Positions 16,766 to 25,522 of a stretch of 46,584 nt of DNA are shown in pieces (within the stretch, counting starts at the first letter, position 1; each line of letters opens with the position of its first letter). Under the pieces are notes generated by a model. That model did not search any database, had not been told where the DNA came from, and saw nothing but the letters and a program-made list of their open reading frames with translations. The stretch is from an uncultured Flavihumibacter sp. (lineage in GTDB: Bacteria > Bacteroidota > Bacteroidia > Chitinophagales > Chitinophagaceae): positions 1 to 46,584 of the forward strand of contig CAMLRX010000019.1 of NCBI GenBank assembly GCA_946482545.1, given 5' to 3'. The position numbers were made by a program, and so were the translations under genes.

Positions 16766-17872
16766 ATGCCCCTATACCTCCGCGCAAAATTACATGAGCG
16801 CAAAGAAACCAATGCGTTCAGGTCGCTGGTATTACCCGACCAAAGCACCGACTTGTCTTCCAACGATTACCTTGGCGTGGTACAGGCCGGGAAAATCGAG
16901 GACTGGCTGAAGGATCACTATCCCCATGCCGGCTGGAAACACGGTAGTACCGGCTCCAGGTTGCTGGCCGGAAACTGTGCCCTGGCGGAGGCGCTGGAAG
17001 CAAAACTGGCCGCTTTCCACGATTCAGAAGATGCACTGATCTTTAATTCAGGCTACGACGCCAACCTCGGACTCTTAAGTTCCGTTCCCCAGAAAAATGA
17101 CCACGTAATCTATGACGCACTTGCTCACGCCAGTATCCGCGACGGCATCCGGCTCAGTTTCGCAAAAAGCTACAATTTCAGGCACAACAATATGGATGAT
17201 CTCCGCCGGAAGCTGGACATCCCCTGCCAGGGCGAAAGATTCATCGTAACCGAATCGGTATTTTCTATGGACGGCGATATGCCGCCAATGGAAGAACTGG
17301 CTTCCATCGCCGAAGCGTATCGCGCACACCTGATTATTGATGAAGCACATGGTATTGGCGTTTTGGGAGAAAAAGGAGAGGGGTTGGCGCAATCCATGGA
17401 ACTGCATAAAAAATGTTTCGCGCGCATCTATACTTTCGGGAAGGCCATGGGCTGCCATGGCGCGGTGATCGCGGGTTCATCTATGCTGATGGACTTCCTC
17501 GTGAATTACTGCCGTTCCTTTATATATACCACGGCGCTGCCTGAAGCTTCACTGGCTGCCATAGAAGCAGCATATAGTGTTGTTCCCGAAATGCAGGAAG
17601 AAAGGGCAGGGCTCAGCCGGTTGATCGCAGCCTGGAAAAAACTGGAGGTCCCTTTTGAAAAACTGGAATCGCCCACGGCCATTCAGGGCATCGTGGTGCC
17701 GGGTACCGATGCTGTTAAGAAGGTTGAACTGAAGTTGCTGGAAGCGGGCATTCAGGCCAGGGCCATCCTTAGTCCCACTGTCCCGGCCGGCAGAGAACGC
17801 ATAAGACTGGTGTTTCATGCCTTCAATACCGAAGATGATCTGCGTCATTTGCAACAGGTTTTACTGGCCTGA
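16766..17872 (+). CDS. bioF: 8-amino-7-oxononanoate synthase-like alpha-oxoamine synthase
   Basis: A 368-residue PLP enzyme of the alpha-oxoamine synthase family. BioF joins pimeloyl thioester and alanine in biotin synthesis. Motifs: HGSTGSRLLAGN (59-70), DALAHASIRDG (H121), ESVFSMDGDMPPMEEL, the PLP-contacting IIDEAHGIGVLG (D192, H195), and the Schiff-base lysine in YTFGKAMGCHG (K226). The ATG at 16766 is preferred to the in-frame one at 16715 because it gives the usual N-terminus and follows the promoter box. No other biotin gene is in the window, so assignment to BioF and not to a related CoA ligase-type synthase is probable, not proven. Confidence 0.78.
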   Translation: MPLYLRAKLHERKETNAFRSLVLPDQSTDLSSNDYLGVVQAGKIEDWLKDHYPHAGWKHGSTGSRLLAGNCALAEALEAKLAAFHDSEDALIFNSGYDANLGLLSSVPQKNDHVIYDALAHASIRDGIRLSFAKSYNFRHNNMDDLRRKLDIPCQGERFIVTESVFSMDGDMPPMEELASIAEAYRAHLIIDEAHGIGVLGEKGEGLAQSMELHKKCFARIYTFGKAMGCHGAVIAGSSMLMDFLVNYCRSFIYTTALPEASLAAIEAAYSVVPEMQEERAGLSRLIAAWKKLEVPFEKLESPTAIQGIVVPGTDAVKKVELKLLEAGIQARAILSPTVPAGRERIRLVFHAFNTEDDLRHLQQVLLA

Positions 17873-17929
17873 TGCTGTTTACTGGGGGAAAAGCGCTTTT
17901 TTTGTACATTAGAAGAAGAAACAAGCGAT

Positions 17930-20392
17930 ATGAGAACAATCCCCTTCCTGGTAAGCGCGGCGGCAACGATAGGTCTGGTAACGGTTTTGAATACACGCTG
18001 GAACGTTGGCGGCTCCGAAACGCCGAGGTTGGGTGGTTTTTTAAGTCCGCAGCATGGTTTCTGGCAGAACGCCGCGCCGGAAGATGAAAACTTTAGCGGA
18101 AAACTTGCGCTGAATGGCTTGAAAGGAAAAGCCTCCGTTTACTTTGATGACCGCCTGGTGCCCCATGTTTTTGCCGACCAGGAAGATGACGCGTTTTATG
18201 TGCAGGGATACCTGCACGCGAAGTTCCGCCTTTGGCAGATGGAATTCCAGACCCACGCGGCTGCAGGCCGCCTTACCGAAATACTCGGGGTGGGAAAAGA
18301 CAGTGCCATCCTCAACTACGACCGCCAGATGCGCCGCCTCGGTATGGTGTACGGCGCAGAAAAAACGCTCGAGACCATGCAACGTGACCCTGATACCAAA
18401 AGGGTTTGTGAAGCGTATACCGCCGGCGTGAACGCATATATCTCATCCCTCCGCGAAAGCGATATTCCCCTTGAATATAAATTACTCGATTACAAGCCGG
18501 AACCCTGGACCTTAAAAAAGATCGCGCTCTTCGTCATGTACATGAGTTACGATCTTTCCGGTGCCGAACATGATTTCGAATACACCAATGCAAAAGCGGT
18601 ATTCGCTGAAGCAGACTTCAATAAATTGTATCCCATAACACAGGATTCGCTTGATCCCATCGTTCCCAAAGGAACAACGTTCACTTCAACAGGACCCCTC
18701 CCGGTTACACCGTTAACCGCAGATTCACTCTATTTCCAATGGAAAGACAGTGTGCAGGTAAGTTTCTCCCGCCCCGATAAAGACAATGGCAGCAACAACT
18801 GGGCCGTAGCCGGAACACGTACTGCCAGCGGGAAACCCATTCTTTGTAACGATCCGCACCTTAGTTTGTCGATGCCCTCGCTCTGGTACGAGATACAGTT
18901 GCATACGCCCGGCTTCTCGGCAAATGGTGTAAGTTTCGCCGGTGTGCCGAGTGTGGTTATCGGTTACAATGACAGTTGCGCATGGGGTTTCACCAATGCC
19001 ATGCGCGATGTACGCGACTATTACGAAGTGAAGTTCAAAGATGCTTCGCGCAGCCAGTACTGGTTCGATTCATCCTGGCAGATGACGCAGTTCCGCATAG
19101 AAGAACACGGCATCGCGGGCGGAGGTGTTTTCAGAGATACTGTAGCCTACACGAATATAGGTCCGGTGATGTACGACGCACGTTTCAGCGGTGAAGGAAG
19201 GACGCCACAGCAGAGGAACTTTGCTGTAAAATGGAAGGCGCACGATGGCTCCAACGAATGGCGCATGTTCTATATGCTCAACAAGGCCCGAAATTACAAT
19301 GATTATTTACAGGCCATCCAGAACCTCGGCAGCACCGGACAGAGCTGCATCTTCGCTTCAAAATCGGGCGACATCGCCCTGTGGCAACAGGCTGATTTTC
19401 CCGCTAAATGGCGCAGGCAGGGCGATTTCGTAATGCCAGGCGACGATAGTACTTTCTTCTGGCAGGGCTTTATACCAAGAATCGAAAACCCACACCTCGT
19501 GAACCCTGAACGCGGATTTGTGAGCAGCGCCAACCAACTGCCCGTCGATTCAAGTTACCCTTATTATATTGGTGGTGTACATGATTTGTACCGCGGCAAA
19601 ATTATCAACAGGAAACTCGCGGGCATGTATGGCATTACTCCAGCCGACATGCAACGTTTACAGAACGACAACTATAACATGTTCGCGGAAACCGCCATGC
19701 CCATCTTCCGGAAATACCTCGACCGTTCAAAACTTTCTCCCAAAGAACAAAAGTTTGCGCAAATACTGGATGCCTGGAACCTGGAGAATACCCCGGAATC
19801 TATTGGAGCCACCGTGTTTTCACATTGGTTCGATTCCCTGGAGCAGGAAATATGGCACGATGAATTTATACAGGTGAAAGGCGTTTATACATGGCCGGAA
19901 GAATATACCCTGGTGGAACAACTTTTAAAAGATAGCGCGTTTAGTTTTATCAATAATATAGAAACGCCCGCTGGAGAGACTTTGTACGATGTGGTTACTG
20001 CCGCTTTCAAAAAAGCCGCTGCACAACTGGAAGTACTGGAAAAAAACAATACACTCGCCTGGAGCAAATTCAAGGATACCGGCATCAGGCACCTGCTGCG
20101 TATGGAAGCGCTGAGCAGGTTCCACCTGAATACAGGGGGCGGCAGGCATATCATCAATGCCACCAAACAATTCCATGGACCCAGTTGGAAAATGGTGGTG
20201 CACCTTACCGATGAAACGGAGGCGTATGGTATTTATCCGGGCGGACAGAGCGGTGATCCTTCCAGTAAGTATTACGATAATTTCGTCGACGACTGGGCCG
20301 CGGGGAAATACTACAAACTCTGGATGATGAAACAAACAGAAACTGCTGACCCCCGTGTGAAGTGGACACTTCATTTTGAACCCGCATCCTGA
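17930..20392 (+). CDS. penicillin acylase family Ntn-hydrolase
   Basis: An 820-residue secreted N-terminal-nucleophile hydrolase. These proteins are made as one chain and cut autocatalytically so that a serine becomes the N-terminus of the beta subunit and cleaves amide bonds. The nucleophile is S288 in DNGSNNWAVAGTRTASGK, with the spacer between alpha and beta parts just before it. DPHLSLSMPSLWYEIQLH is the conserved oxyanion/substrate region. The N-terminus has a hydrophobic signal (residues 4-20). The alpha chain holds YVQGYLHAKFRLWQMEFQ. Substrates in Bacteroidota are mostly unknown; acyl-homoserine lactones or peptides are options. It starts 57 bp after the bioF-like gene. Confidence 0.88.
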   Translation: MRTIPFLVSAAATIGLVTVLNTRWNVGGSETPRLGGFLSPQHGFWQNAAPEDENFSGKLALNGLKGKASVYFDDRLVPHVFADQEDDAFYVQGYLHAKFRLWQMEFQTHAAAGRLTEILGVGKDSAILNYDRQMRRLGMVYGAEKTLETMQRDPDTKRVCEAYTAGVNAYISSLRESDIPLEYKLLDYKPEPWTLKKIALFVMYMSYDLSGAEHDFEYTNAKAVFAEADFNKLYPITQDSLDPIVPKGTTFTSTGPLPVTPLTADSLYFQWKDSVQVSFSRPDKDNGSNNWAVAGTRTASGKPILCNDPHLSLSMPSLWYEIQLHTPGFSANGVSFAGVPSVVIGYNDSCAWGFTNAMRDVRDYYEVKFKDASRSQYWFDSSWQMTQFRIEEHGIAGGGVFRDTVAYTNIGPVMYDARFSGEGRTPQQRNFAVKWKAHDGSNEWRMFYMLNKARNYNDYLQAIQNLGSTGQSCIFASKSGDIALWQQADFPAKWRRQGDFVMPGDDSTFFWQGFIPRIENPHLVNPERGFVSSANQLPVDSSYPYYIGGVHDLYRGKIINRKLAGMYGITPADMQRLQNDNYNMFAETAMPIFRKYLDRSKLSPKEQKFAQILDAWNLENTPESIGATVFSHWFDSLEQEIWHDEFIQVKGVYTWPEEYTLVEQLLKDSAFSFINNIETPAGETLYDVVTAAFKKAAAQLEVLEKNNTLAWSKFKDTGIRHLLRMEALSRFHLNTGGGRHIINATKQFHGPSWKMVVHLTDETEAYGIYPGGQSGDPSSKYYDNFVDDWAAGKYYKLWMMKQTETADPRVKWTLHFEPAS

Positions 20393-20415
20393 TCGCTCAA
20401 CCCAAATTTATTCAG

Positions 20416-20757
20416 ATGAAACTTATTGTATCCATACTGCTTTCAGCCCTTTTAGCATTTGTCGCCGGCCTTTATTTTCCCTGGTGGGCATTCGCCGTAG
20501 CCGTATTCGCCGTAGGCGCACTCATTCCGCAGCAGCCATTCAAATCCTTTCTATCGGGGTTTACGGGTGTATTTCTGTTATGGCTCGCCTTATTGCTGTT
20601 CCTGAACGGCAGCAACAATGGAGTAATGGCAGATCGGGTGGGCAATATTCTATCTGTTAAAGGTGGCGCTGCTGTACTTATCCCGGTTACCTGTTTGCTT
20701 GGGGGCCTGATTGGCGGATTGGCGGCACTTTCAGGTGCATACCTCCGTAAACGATAA
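20416..20757 (+). CDS. small four-helix membrane protein
   Basis: A 113-residue hydrophobic protein with about four membrane segments (near 3-19, 21-40, 44-64 and 83-108) and a short basic tail (LRKR). The second turn contains a PWW motif and the loop LIPQQPFKSF. I recognise no family. It lies 23 bp after the penicillin acylase and 57 bp before the DUF5686 gene on the same strand, so it is probably in one operon with one or both. Confidence 0.65.
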   Translation: MKLIVSILLSALLAFVAGLYFPWWAFAVAVFAVGALIPQQPFKSFLSGFTGVFLLWLALLLFLNGSNNGVMADRVGNILSVKGGAAVLIPVTCLLGGLIGGLAALSGAYLRKR

Positions 20758-20814
20758 ATCTTTACCATTTCTGTAACAGGAGGAAGGGTATTTTCGTTGT
20801 ACAGCTTTATACTA

Positions 20815-23343
20815 ATGAAAATACTGCTACCCCTTCTATTCTTACTGGCTTCCTTATCCTGCTTCGCAACGCGCATCAGCGGCAATGTAACAGATGAAAA
20901 AGGACAGCCGCTTCCCTTCGCCTCCATATTTGTAAAAGGCTCCACCATTGGCACCACCTCCGGAGAAAAAGGTACTTACCACCTTGATCTTCCTGCGGGA
21001 ACCTACACTTTAGTGTGTCAGTATATTGGCCATACAAGGGCCGAGAAAAAAGTCGTGGTGGGCAATGCCGCGCTGACGGTTGATTTCAGTTTAAGCAAAC
21101 AGGCACTGGACCTGGATGAAGTGGTGATACGGCCCGGAGGAGAAGATCCCGCCTATGAAATTATGCGGCAGGCCATAAAGAAAAGAAAGGATTATGTTGA
21201 TCCGGTGGATGCTTTCACCTGCGAAGCTTACATAAAAACCATTGTAAGGACCGAAAAACTCCCCTCCCGCATTTTCGGACAGAAGATAGAAGAAAAAGAT
21301 AAAGAAGAGATGGGCGTTGATTCAGCAGGAAAAGGTGTGATGTTTCTTTCTGAATCCATCACGGACATTGCGTTTAAAAAACCAGGGCAACTTAAACTGG
21401 AAGTGCGATCGGGCAGGCAAAGCGGTTCATCGGGTTACGGATTCAACTTCCCTACGTTCATCAATTTCTACGAGAATCAGGTCAACGTGATGGTGAGCCA
21501 GTTGAATCCACGCGGATTCGTTTCTCCCGTAGCTGATAATGCAATGAATTTCTACCGGTACAAATACCTCGGTTCTTTTGTGGAAGATGGAAAGGAAATT
21601 CATGATATACAGGTGATCGCTCGCCGAAAATATGAGCCGCTTTTTTCAGGCACCATCCGCATTACGGAAGGCGATTGGCGGATACACAGCCTCGACCTTG
21701 TGCTCACCAAAACGTCTCAACTGCAAATACTGGACAGCCTTTCCATCCGCCAGACGCAAGTGCCCGTGGCCCGGGATGTATGGCGCACAAAGGACCAGGT
21801 GGTATATTTTAATTTTGCGCAGTTCGGCATCAAAGCGAACGGGAACTTCCTGAACGTGTACAATAACTATAACCTTGATCCGGTTTTCGCTGAAAAATAT
21901 TTCAACAAAACTTTGGTGAAGTACGATACCGCGGTGAATAAAAAGTCGAAGACTTACTGGGACAGCATCCGACCAGTGCCGTTGGAAACAGAGGAAATAA
22001 AGGATTATAAGGTGAAAGACAGCTTGTTCATCGCGGGCCGCGATTCCCTTCCCAGGAACCTGGACTCGTTGCGGAAACGGCAGGGGCCGGTTAAACCGAT
22101 GCAGATCATCTGGTCAGGTGTGAACCGGAGCACTTTCCGGGAGAAAAATAATTTCAGTTACGGCATGGACGCGTTGGCGAAAGGCGTTAAATACAATACG
22201 GTGGAAGGGATTGCTCTACAGGCGCAGGGATATCTGAACAAACGCTGGAAGAACGGAGCCTCCGTCTCGCTCAGGCCCTTTGCCCGGTATGGTTTCAGCA
22301 ACGAACACTTTAACGCCTGGGGAACGGTATCGTACACACGAAATAAACCCAGGGTGGCGGGGGAGCCTTTGTCGGCAAAAAGAGCGGGTACCTGGGAAGC
22401 TGGTGGCGGTAAAACAATCCTGCAATTCAACCGCGAGAAGCCCATCTCCGATATCATGAATGCCGCCTATACTTTGTTGCGCCGCAAAAACTATATGAAG
22501 TTGTATGAAACCTGGTTTGGCGCATTGGGCTGGAAAAAGAACTGGGAGAACGAATTCTCCATAGGCGTAGGGCTACGTTATGAAGACAGGCTTCCATTGG
22601 AGAATACCGCTGATTATTCTTTCTATTCCGATAAGACAAGAAACTTCACCCCCAATTATCCCGTTGAACAATTGAGCGGACCCTTTAACCGGCACCAGTC
22701 GGTGAATTTTCACCTTAGTTTCAGTTGGCAACCGGGGCAGCATTACATTGAATACCCATACCGGAAAGTTGCCATCGGATCTGATAAACCGGTTTTCAGT
22801 CTGAAGTATGAAAAAGGTATTCCCGATCTGCTCGGCAGCGAAAGTAATTTCGACAAATGGCAACTCGGGATCAGCGATGAAATGAATTTCAAATTGAAAG
22901 GACAGTTAAAATACCGCTGGAACATCGGTGGTTTCCTCAACAGGAAATCCGTTTTTATACAGGATTACCAGCATTTCAATGGGAACCAGACATTGTTCGC
23001 GGGGCAATACCTCAATAGTTTCCAGCTCGCACCTTATTACGCCAACAGCACTACGGCAGCCTTCTATACCACTGCGCACCTGGAGCATCATTTCAACGGG
23101 ATGCTCACGAATAAGATACCCTTGTTCCGGCGACTGAACTGGAACCTGGTAGCAGGCGGCAACGCCTTCTACGTGCGGGAAAACAACAATTATATCGAAG
23201 GTTTTGCGGGTATCGAGAACATCTTCAAAGTACTGCGTGTAGATGTGGTGGGCTCATGGCTCAACGGCAGAACCGGTATGGTGGGATTAAGACTTGGTTT
23301 GGGCGGATTGATCGGTGGAAATATCCGTGCCGGAAACGAGTAG
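20815..23343 (+). CDS. DUF5686 outer-membrane protein with carboxypeptidase-regulatory domain
   Basis: An 842-residue envelope protein. It has a signal peptide ending around FATR (residue 19), then a carboxypeptidase-regulatory-like beta-sandwich (GNVTDEKGQPLPFASIFVKG ... GTYTLVCQYIGH). The region LDEVVIRPGGEDPAYEIMRQ is the linker typical of DUF5686. The rest is rich in alternating aromatic strands (SVNFHLSFSWQPGQHYIEYP, ITPFF-like turns), consistent with an outer-membrane beta barrel that ends in LGLGGLIGG. Function is unknown; such proteins are often found near nutrient uptake genes. I start at the ATG at 20815 and not the in-frame 20797, because it gives a clean signal peptide after a TATTTTCG promoter-like box (20789-20796). 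Confidence 0.8.
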   Translation: MKILLPLLFLLASLSCFATRISGNVTDEKGQPLPFASIFVKGSTIGTTSGEKGTYHLDLPAGTYTLVCQYIGHTRAEKKVVVGNAALTVDFSLSKQALDLDEVVIRPGGEDPAYEIMRQAIKKRKDYVDPVDAFTCEAYIKTIVRTEKLPSRIFGQKIEEKDKEEMGVDSAGKGVMFLSESITDIAFKKPGQLKLEVRSGRQSGSSGYGFNFPTFINFYENQVNVMVSQLNPRGFVSPVADNAMNFYRYKYLGSFVEDGKEIHDIQVIARRKYEPLFSGTIRITEGDWRIHSLDLVLTKTSQLQILDSLSIRQTQVPVARDVWRTKDQVVYFNFAQFGIKANGNFLNVYNNYNLDPVFAEKYFNKTLVKYDTAVNKKSKTYWDSIRPVPLETEEIKDYKVKDSLFIAGRDSLPRNLDSLRKRQGPVKPMQIIWSGVNRSTFREKNNFSYGMDALAKGVKYNTVEGIALQAQGYLNKRWKNGASVSLRPFARYGFSNEHFNAWGTVSYTRNKPRVAGEPLSAKRAGTWEAGGGKTILQFNREKPISDIMNAAYTLLRRKNYMKLYETWFGALGWKKNWENEFSIGVGLRYEDRLPLENTADYSFYSDKTRNFTPNYPVEQLSGPFNRHQSVNFHLSFSWQPGQHYIEYPYRKVAIGSDKPVFSLKYEKGIPDLLGSESNFDKWQLGISDEMNFKLKGQLKYRWNIGGFLNRKSVFIQDYQHFNGNQTLFAGQYLNSFQLAPYYANSTTAAFYTTAHLEHHFNGMLTNKIPLFRRLNWNLVAGGNAFYVRENNNYIEGFAGIENIFKVLRVDVVGSWLNGRTGMVGLRLGLGGLIGGNIRAGNE

Positions 23344-23407
23344 GTGTTTTTCTACCCGGGTCATTTCAGCATACATACATAACTTGCTTGCAGTAAAACA
23401 AGTGTGT

Positions 23408-23632
23408 ATGGATCAGGTGAAGGAGCAGATTAAGTTTTATACGGAACTGTTGCGCGCGGCATTGTTGCTTAAAGTGGCATGTGCCTCGGGTATGGCATCC
23501 ATTATTTTGAAAAACAGTTATTCGGGTTATGAAAGAGGATTGCTGGTATCAGGCATCTTACTTACCTTTGTTCTTCTCATTGCCACCACACTTTTATACA
23601 ATAAGATCAAGAACTTAATCAAAAAGTTATGA
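23408..23632 (+). CDS. small two-helix membrane protein
   Basis: A 74-residue protein beginning MDQVKEQIKFYTELLRAALL. It has two hydrophobic helices (about 14-32 and 41-63) and a basic C-terminus ending IKNLIKKL. The longer in-frame start at 23315 lies inside the DUF5686 gene and adds no sensible sequence. Its stop overlaps the start of the next small gene in ATGA, so the two are translationally coupled. No family recognised. Confidence 0.6.
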   Translation: MDQVKEQIKFYTELLRAALLLKVACASGMASIILKNSYSGYERGLLVSGILLTFVLLIATTLLYNKIKNLIKKL

Positions 23633-23811
23633 TAGAAGTGGTAATGGCAAACCTGAATTGGGTGATCGCAATTGTTGCATTTTGTATTCCCGCTCCAATC
23701 TATTGGGTTTTACTCGATGATTTTATTTCAGAAAAAAAAGAAAAGAGGCGCAAGAAATTGCTGGGTATACATGATATGCCCAGTGGGCCCCGGAATGATT
23801 CTATTTATTGA
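23629..23811 (+). CDS. small single-helix membrane protein, coupled to the previous gene
   Basis: A 60-residue protein with one membrane helix (about 9-28: NWVIAIVAFCIPAPIYWVLL) followed by a charged tail (ISEKKEKRRKKLLG). It starts in an ATGA overlap with the preceding small membrane gene. An internal ATG (23644) could also serve. Together they look like a two-component small membrane complex. Function unknown. Confidence 0.55.
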   Translation: MIEVVMANLNWVIAIVAFCIPAPIYWVLLDDFISEKKEKRRKKLLGIHDMPSGPRNDSIY

Positions 23812-23837
23812 AAAGTAGAAGCTTCATCGTACCTTTG
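23808..23837 (+). promoter_or_regulatory. Bacteroidota promoter of trhO
   Basis: TTG (23808-23810) and TACCTTTG (23830-23837), 19 bp apart, match the -33/-7 consensus. The trhO start codon is 53 bp downstream. The -33 box overlaps the stop of the small membrane gene. Confidence 0.6.
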
Positions 23838-23890
23838 CGCCGTTCAGAAATTTTGTTCACCAGGCAAGTGTCCTTAAAATTTCATTTTAA

Positions 23891-24946
23891 ATGGCAGTTC
23901 TACACAACCGGGTTTCCAATGAGGAACTCAAAAGGCGGCTCTATGCAGAAACGGAGTCCCGCACCACCATCTCTTTCTACCAGTATTTTCCCATCGGGGA
24001 TCCCAAGGCTTTTCGGGACGAATGGTACCTGAAACTGAATGAATTAAAAGTATTCGGTCGTATTTACGTGGCTTCGGAAGGCGTGAACGCGCAGATTTCG
24101 GTTCCAACCCCCAATTTTGAAGCGCTGAAAAGTTACCTCTATGGTTTTCCCCCATTGGAAGGGTTGCGATTGAACATCGCGGTGGACGACGACGGGAAAT
24201 CGTTCTGGGTGCTGCGCATCAAAGTGCGTGAAAAGATCGTTGCCGATGGTATTACCGATCCCGCTTTCGACATGCGGAACAAGGGGAGATACGTGGATGC
24301 AGTCGCTTTTAACCAGCTCACGGATGATCCTGATACGGTGGTGATCGATATGCGCAACCACTATGAATACGAAGTGGGACATTTTGATAAGGCCATTGAA
24401 GTGCCCAGTGATACGTTCAGGGAACAGTTGCCCATGGCCGTGGACATGCTGAAGCACGATAAGGATAAGAACATCATCATGTATTGCACAGGCGGCATAC
24501 GTTGTGAAAAGGCCAGCGCGTACATGCTGCACAACGGGTTCAAAAACGTGTTTCACCTGGAAGGCGGTATTATACACTATGCCAACAAAGTGAAAGAACA
24601 GGGGTTGCCCAATAAGTTCCGCGGGAAAAACTTTGTGTTTGATGAACGACTGGGGGAACGTATTTCGGACGAAGTGATCGCGCAATGCCACCAGTGTGGT
24701 GCGCCCTGTGATACACATACCAATTGTAAGAACGACGGCTGCCATTTACTTTTCATCCAGTGCGAACAATGCGCCACCACCTTTAACGGATGCTGCAGCA
24801 AAGAATGTTATGAAACGGTTCAGCTTCCGGAAGAAGAACAGAAGTTAAAAAGAAAGGGAACCGATAATGGACAGATGATATTCAGTAAATCCAGGCAGGG
24901 ACTAAAAAAGAAAATCGGTAAAGCGCCCGATCAGTTGCCGGAATAG
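23891..24946 (+). CDS. trhO: tRNA uridine(34) hydroxylase TrhO (rhodanese family)
   Basis: TrhO (YceA) hydroxylates uridine 34 of tRNA to 5-hydroxyuridine in an oxygen-dependent way. The 351-residue protein has the family layout: an N-terminal ferredoxin-like domain ([30 protein letters not shown]), a central rhodanese domain with the active-site loop [13 protein letters not shown] (C199, C205), and a C-terminal cysteine cluster ([14 protein letters not shown] ... CCSKEC) that probably binds zinc. All catalytic features are intact. It has its own promoter and is the last plus-strand gene before a gene-poor stretch. Confidence 0.92.
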   Translation: MAVLHNRVSNEELKRRLYAETESRTTISFYQYFPIGDPKAFRDEWYLKLNELKVFGRIYVASEGVNAQISVPTPNFEALKSYLYGFPPLEGLRLNIAVDDDGKSFWVLRIKVREKIVADGITDPAFDMRNKGRYVDAVAFNQLTDDPDTVVIDMRNHYEYEVGHFDKAIEVPSDTFREQLPMAVDMLKHDKDKNIIMYCTGGIRCEKASAYMLHNGFKNVFHLEGGIIHYANKVKEQGLPNKFRGKNFVFDERLGERISDEVIAQCHQCGAPCDTHTNCKNDGCHLLFIQCEQCATTFNGCCSKECYETVQLPEEEQKLKRKGTDNGQMIFSKSRQGLKKKIGKAPDQLPE

Positions 24947-24983
24947 TTGGCCAGCTTATACAATAAAGAATATGCTATAAAAA

Positions 24984-25003
24984 ATGGGGGCTCTCGCCCC
25001 CAT
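24984..25003 (-). terminator. strong hairpin terminator reading on the minus strand
   Basis: A perfect 8-bp stem (24984-24991 with 24996-25003, ATGGGGGC/GCCCCCAT) with a 4-nt loop is followed on the minus strand by TTTTTT. On the plus strand no T tract follows. So it ends a minus-strand transcript coming from the 25.0-25.3 kb region, although it may also stop trhO read-through weakly. Confidence 0.7.
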
Positions 25004-25164
25004 CCCCGTACCCTTTGTGCTACATCAGTAGAAACTGACCGTCTGTAGGATGATTTTTCATAAGTATTGAAATCGCGAATCTGAGGTTTTTCATTTTGTA
25101 CAAAGCTATATGGAGAAGGTATCCTGTCATATAGACAAAACTCCGTTCTGCCATAGAAAAAAAA

Positions 25165-25284
25165 CTATGCTTTAGATAAGTATGCCAGTACAATGGCAAG
25201 GTGCATAGCTGCAAGTAACATTACGGATATGGATAAACGAAGCATTGAAACAGGCTCGTAATACCTGATCTTTTGTTTTTTCAT
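25165..25284 (-). CDS. candidate 39-residue membrane peptide
   Basis: An ATG-to-TAG frame on the minus strand encodes 39 residues: a basic start (MKKQKIRYYEPVSMLR) and a hydrophobic helix (about 16-35). It is too short for routine calling. Support is indirect: it lies in a 576-bp stretch with no other gene, on the strand that carries a strong terminator 160 bp downstream. The peptide has the shape of a small single-span membrane protein. No family recognised. A longer alternative frame (25020-25214, TTG start) in the same stretch looks less natural. Confidence 0.35.
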   Translation of the reverse strand: MKKQKIRYYEPVSMLRLSISVMLLAAMHLAIVLAYLSKA

Positions 25285-25458
25285 AAGTATTCGTTTATAC
25301 ATGATATAACAAAGGAATGCAGGTTTTGTGCCAGAAATGGTAAAAAATATTCGAATTATTTTAGATTTATTTCTTCGTTAAAGTGTTGATTTTAAGAAAG
25401 ATAGAGATATGATCGTGTTTTTACTACTGCTGAATGGGTCTTTTTCTATACGCATACA

Positions 25459-25510
25459 GGGGGATTCCATTTATTTTTCGCTGTGATAACCCCGTGCGAA
25501 AGCACCCCCT
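25459..25510 (+). other. possible structured leader before the histidine kinase gene
   Basis: A GTGC-GAAA-GCAC hairpin with a GNRA tetraloop (25494-25505) sits 17 bp before the kinase start. A GGGGG run (25459-25463) can pair either with CCCC at 25489-25493 or with CCCCC at 25505-25509. The remaining 25285-25458 is AT-rich, and apart from a 25-codon open frame at 25409 I see nothing in it. Confidence 0.3.
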
Positions 25511-25522
25511 AAAATCTCATCC

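Noticed and set aside
24044..24745. 233-codon minus-strand frame inside trhO
   Set aside because: Antisense to the rhodanese domain and His-rich; a shadow.
25020..25214. 64-codon minus-strand frame with TTG start
   Set aside because: Poor start and composition; the 39-codon ATG frame at 25165-25284 is more natural, though both are uncertain.
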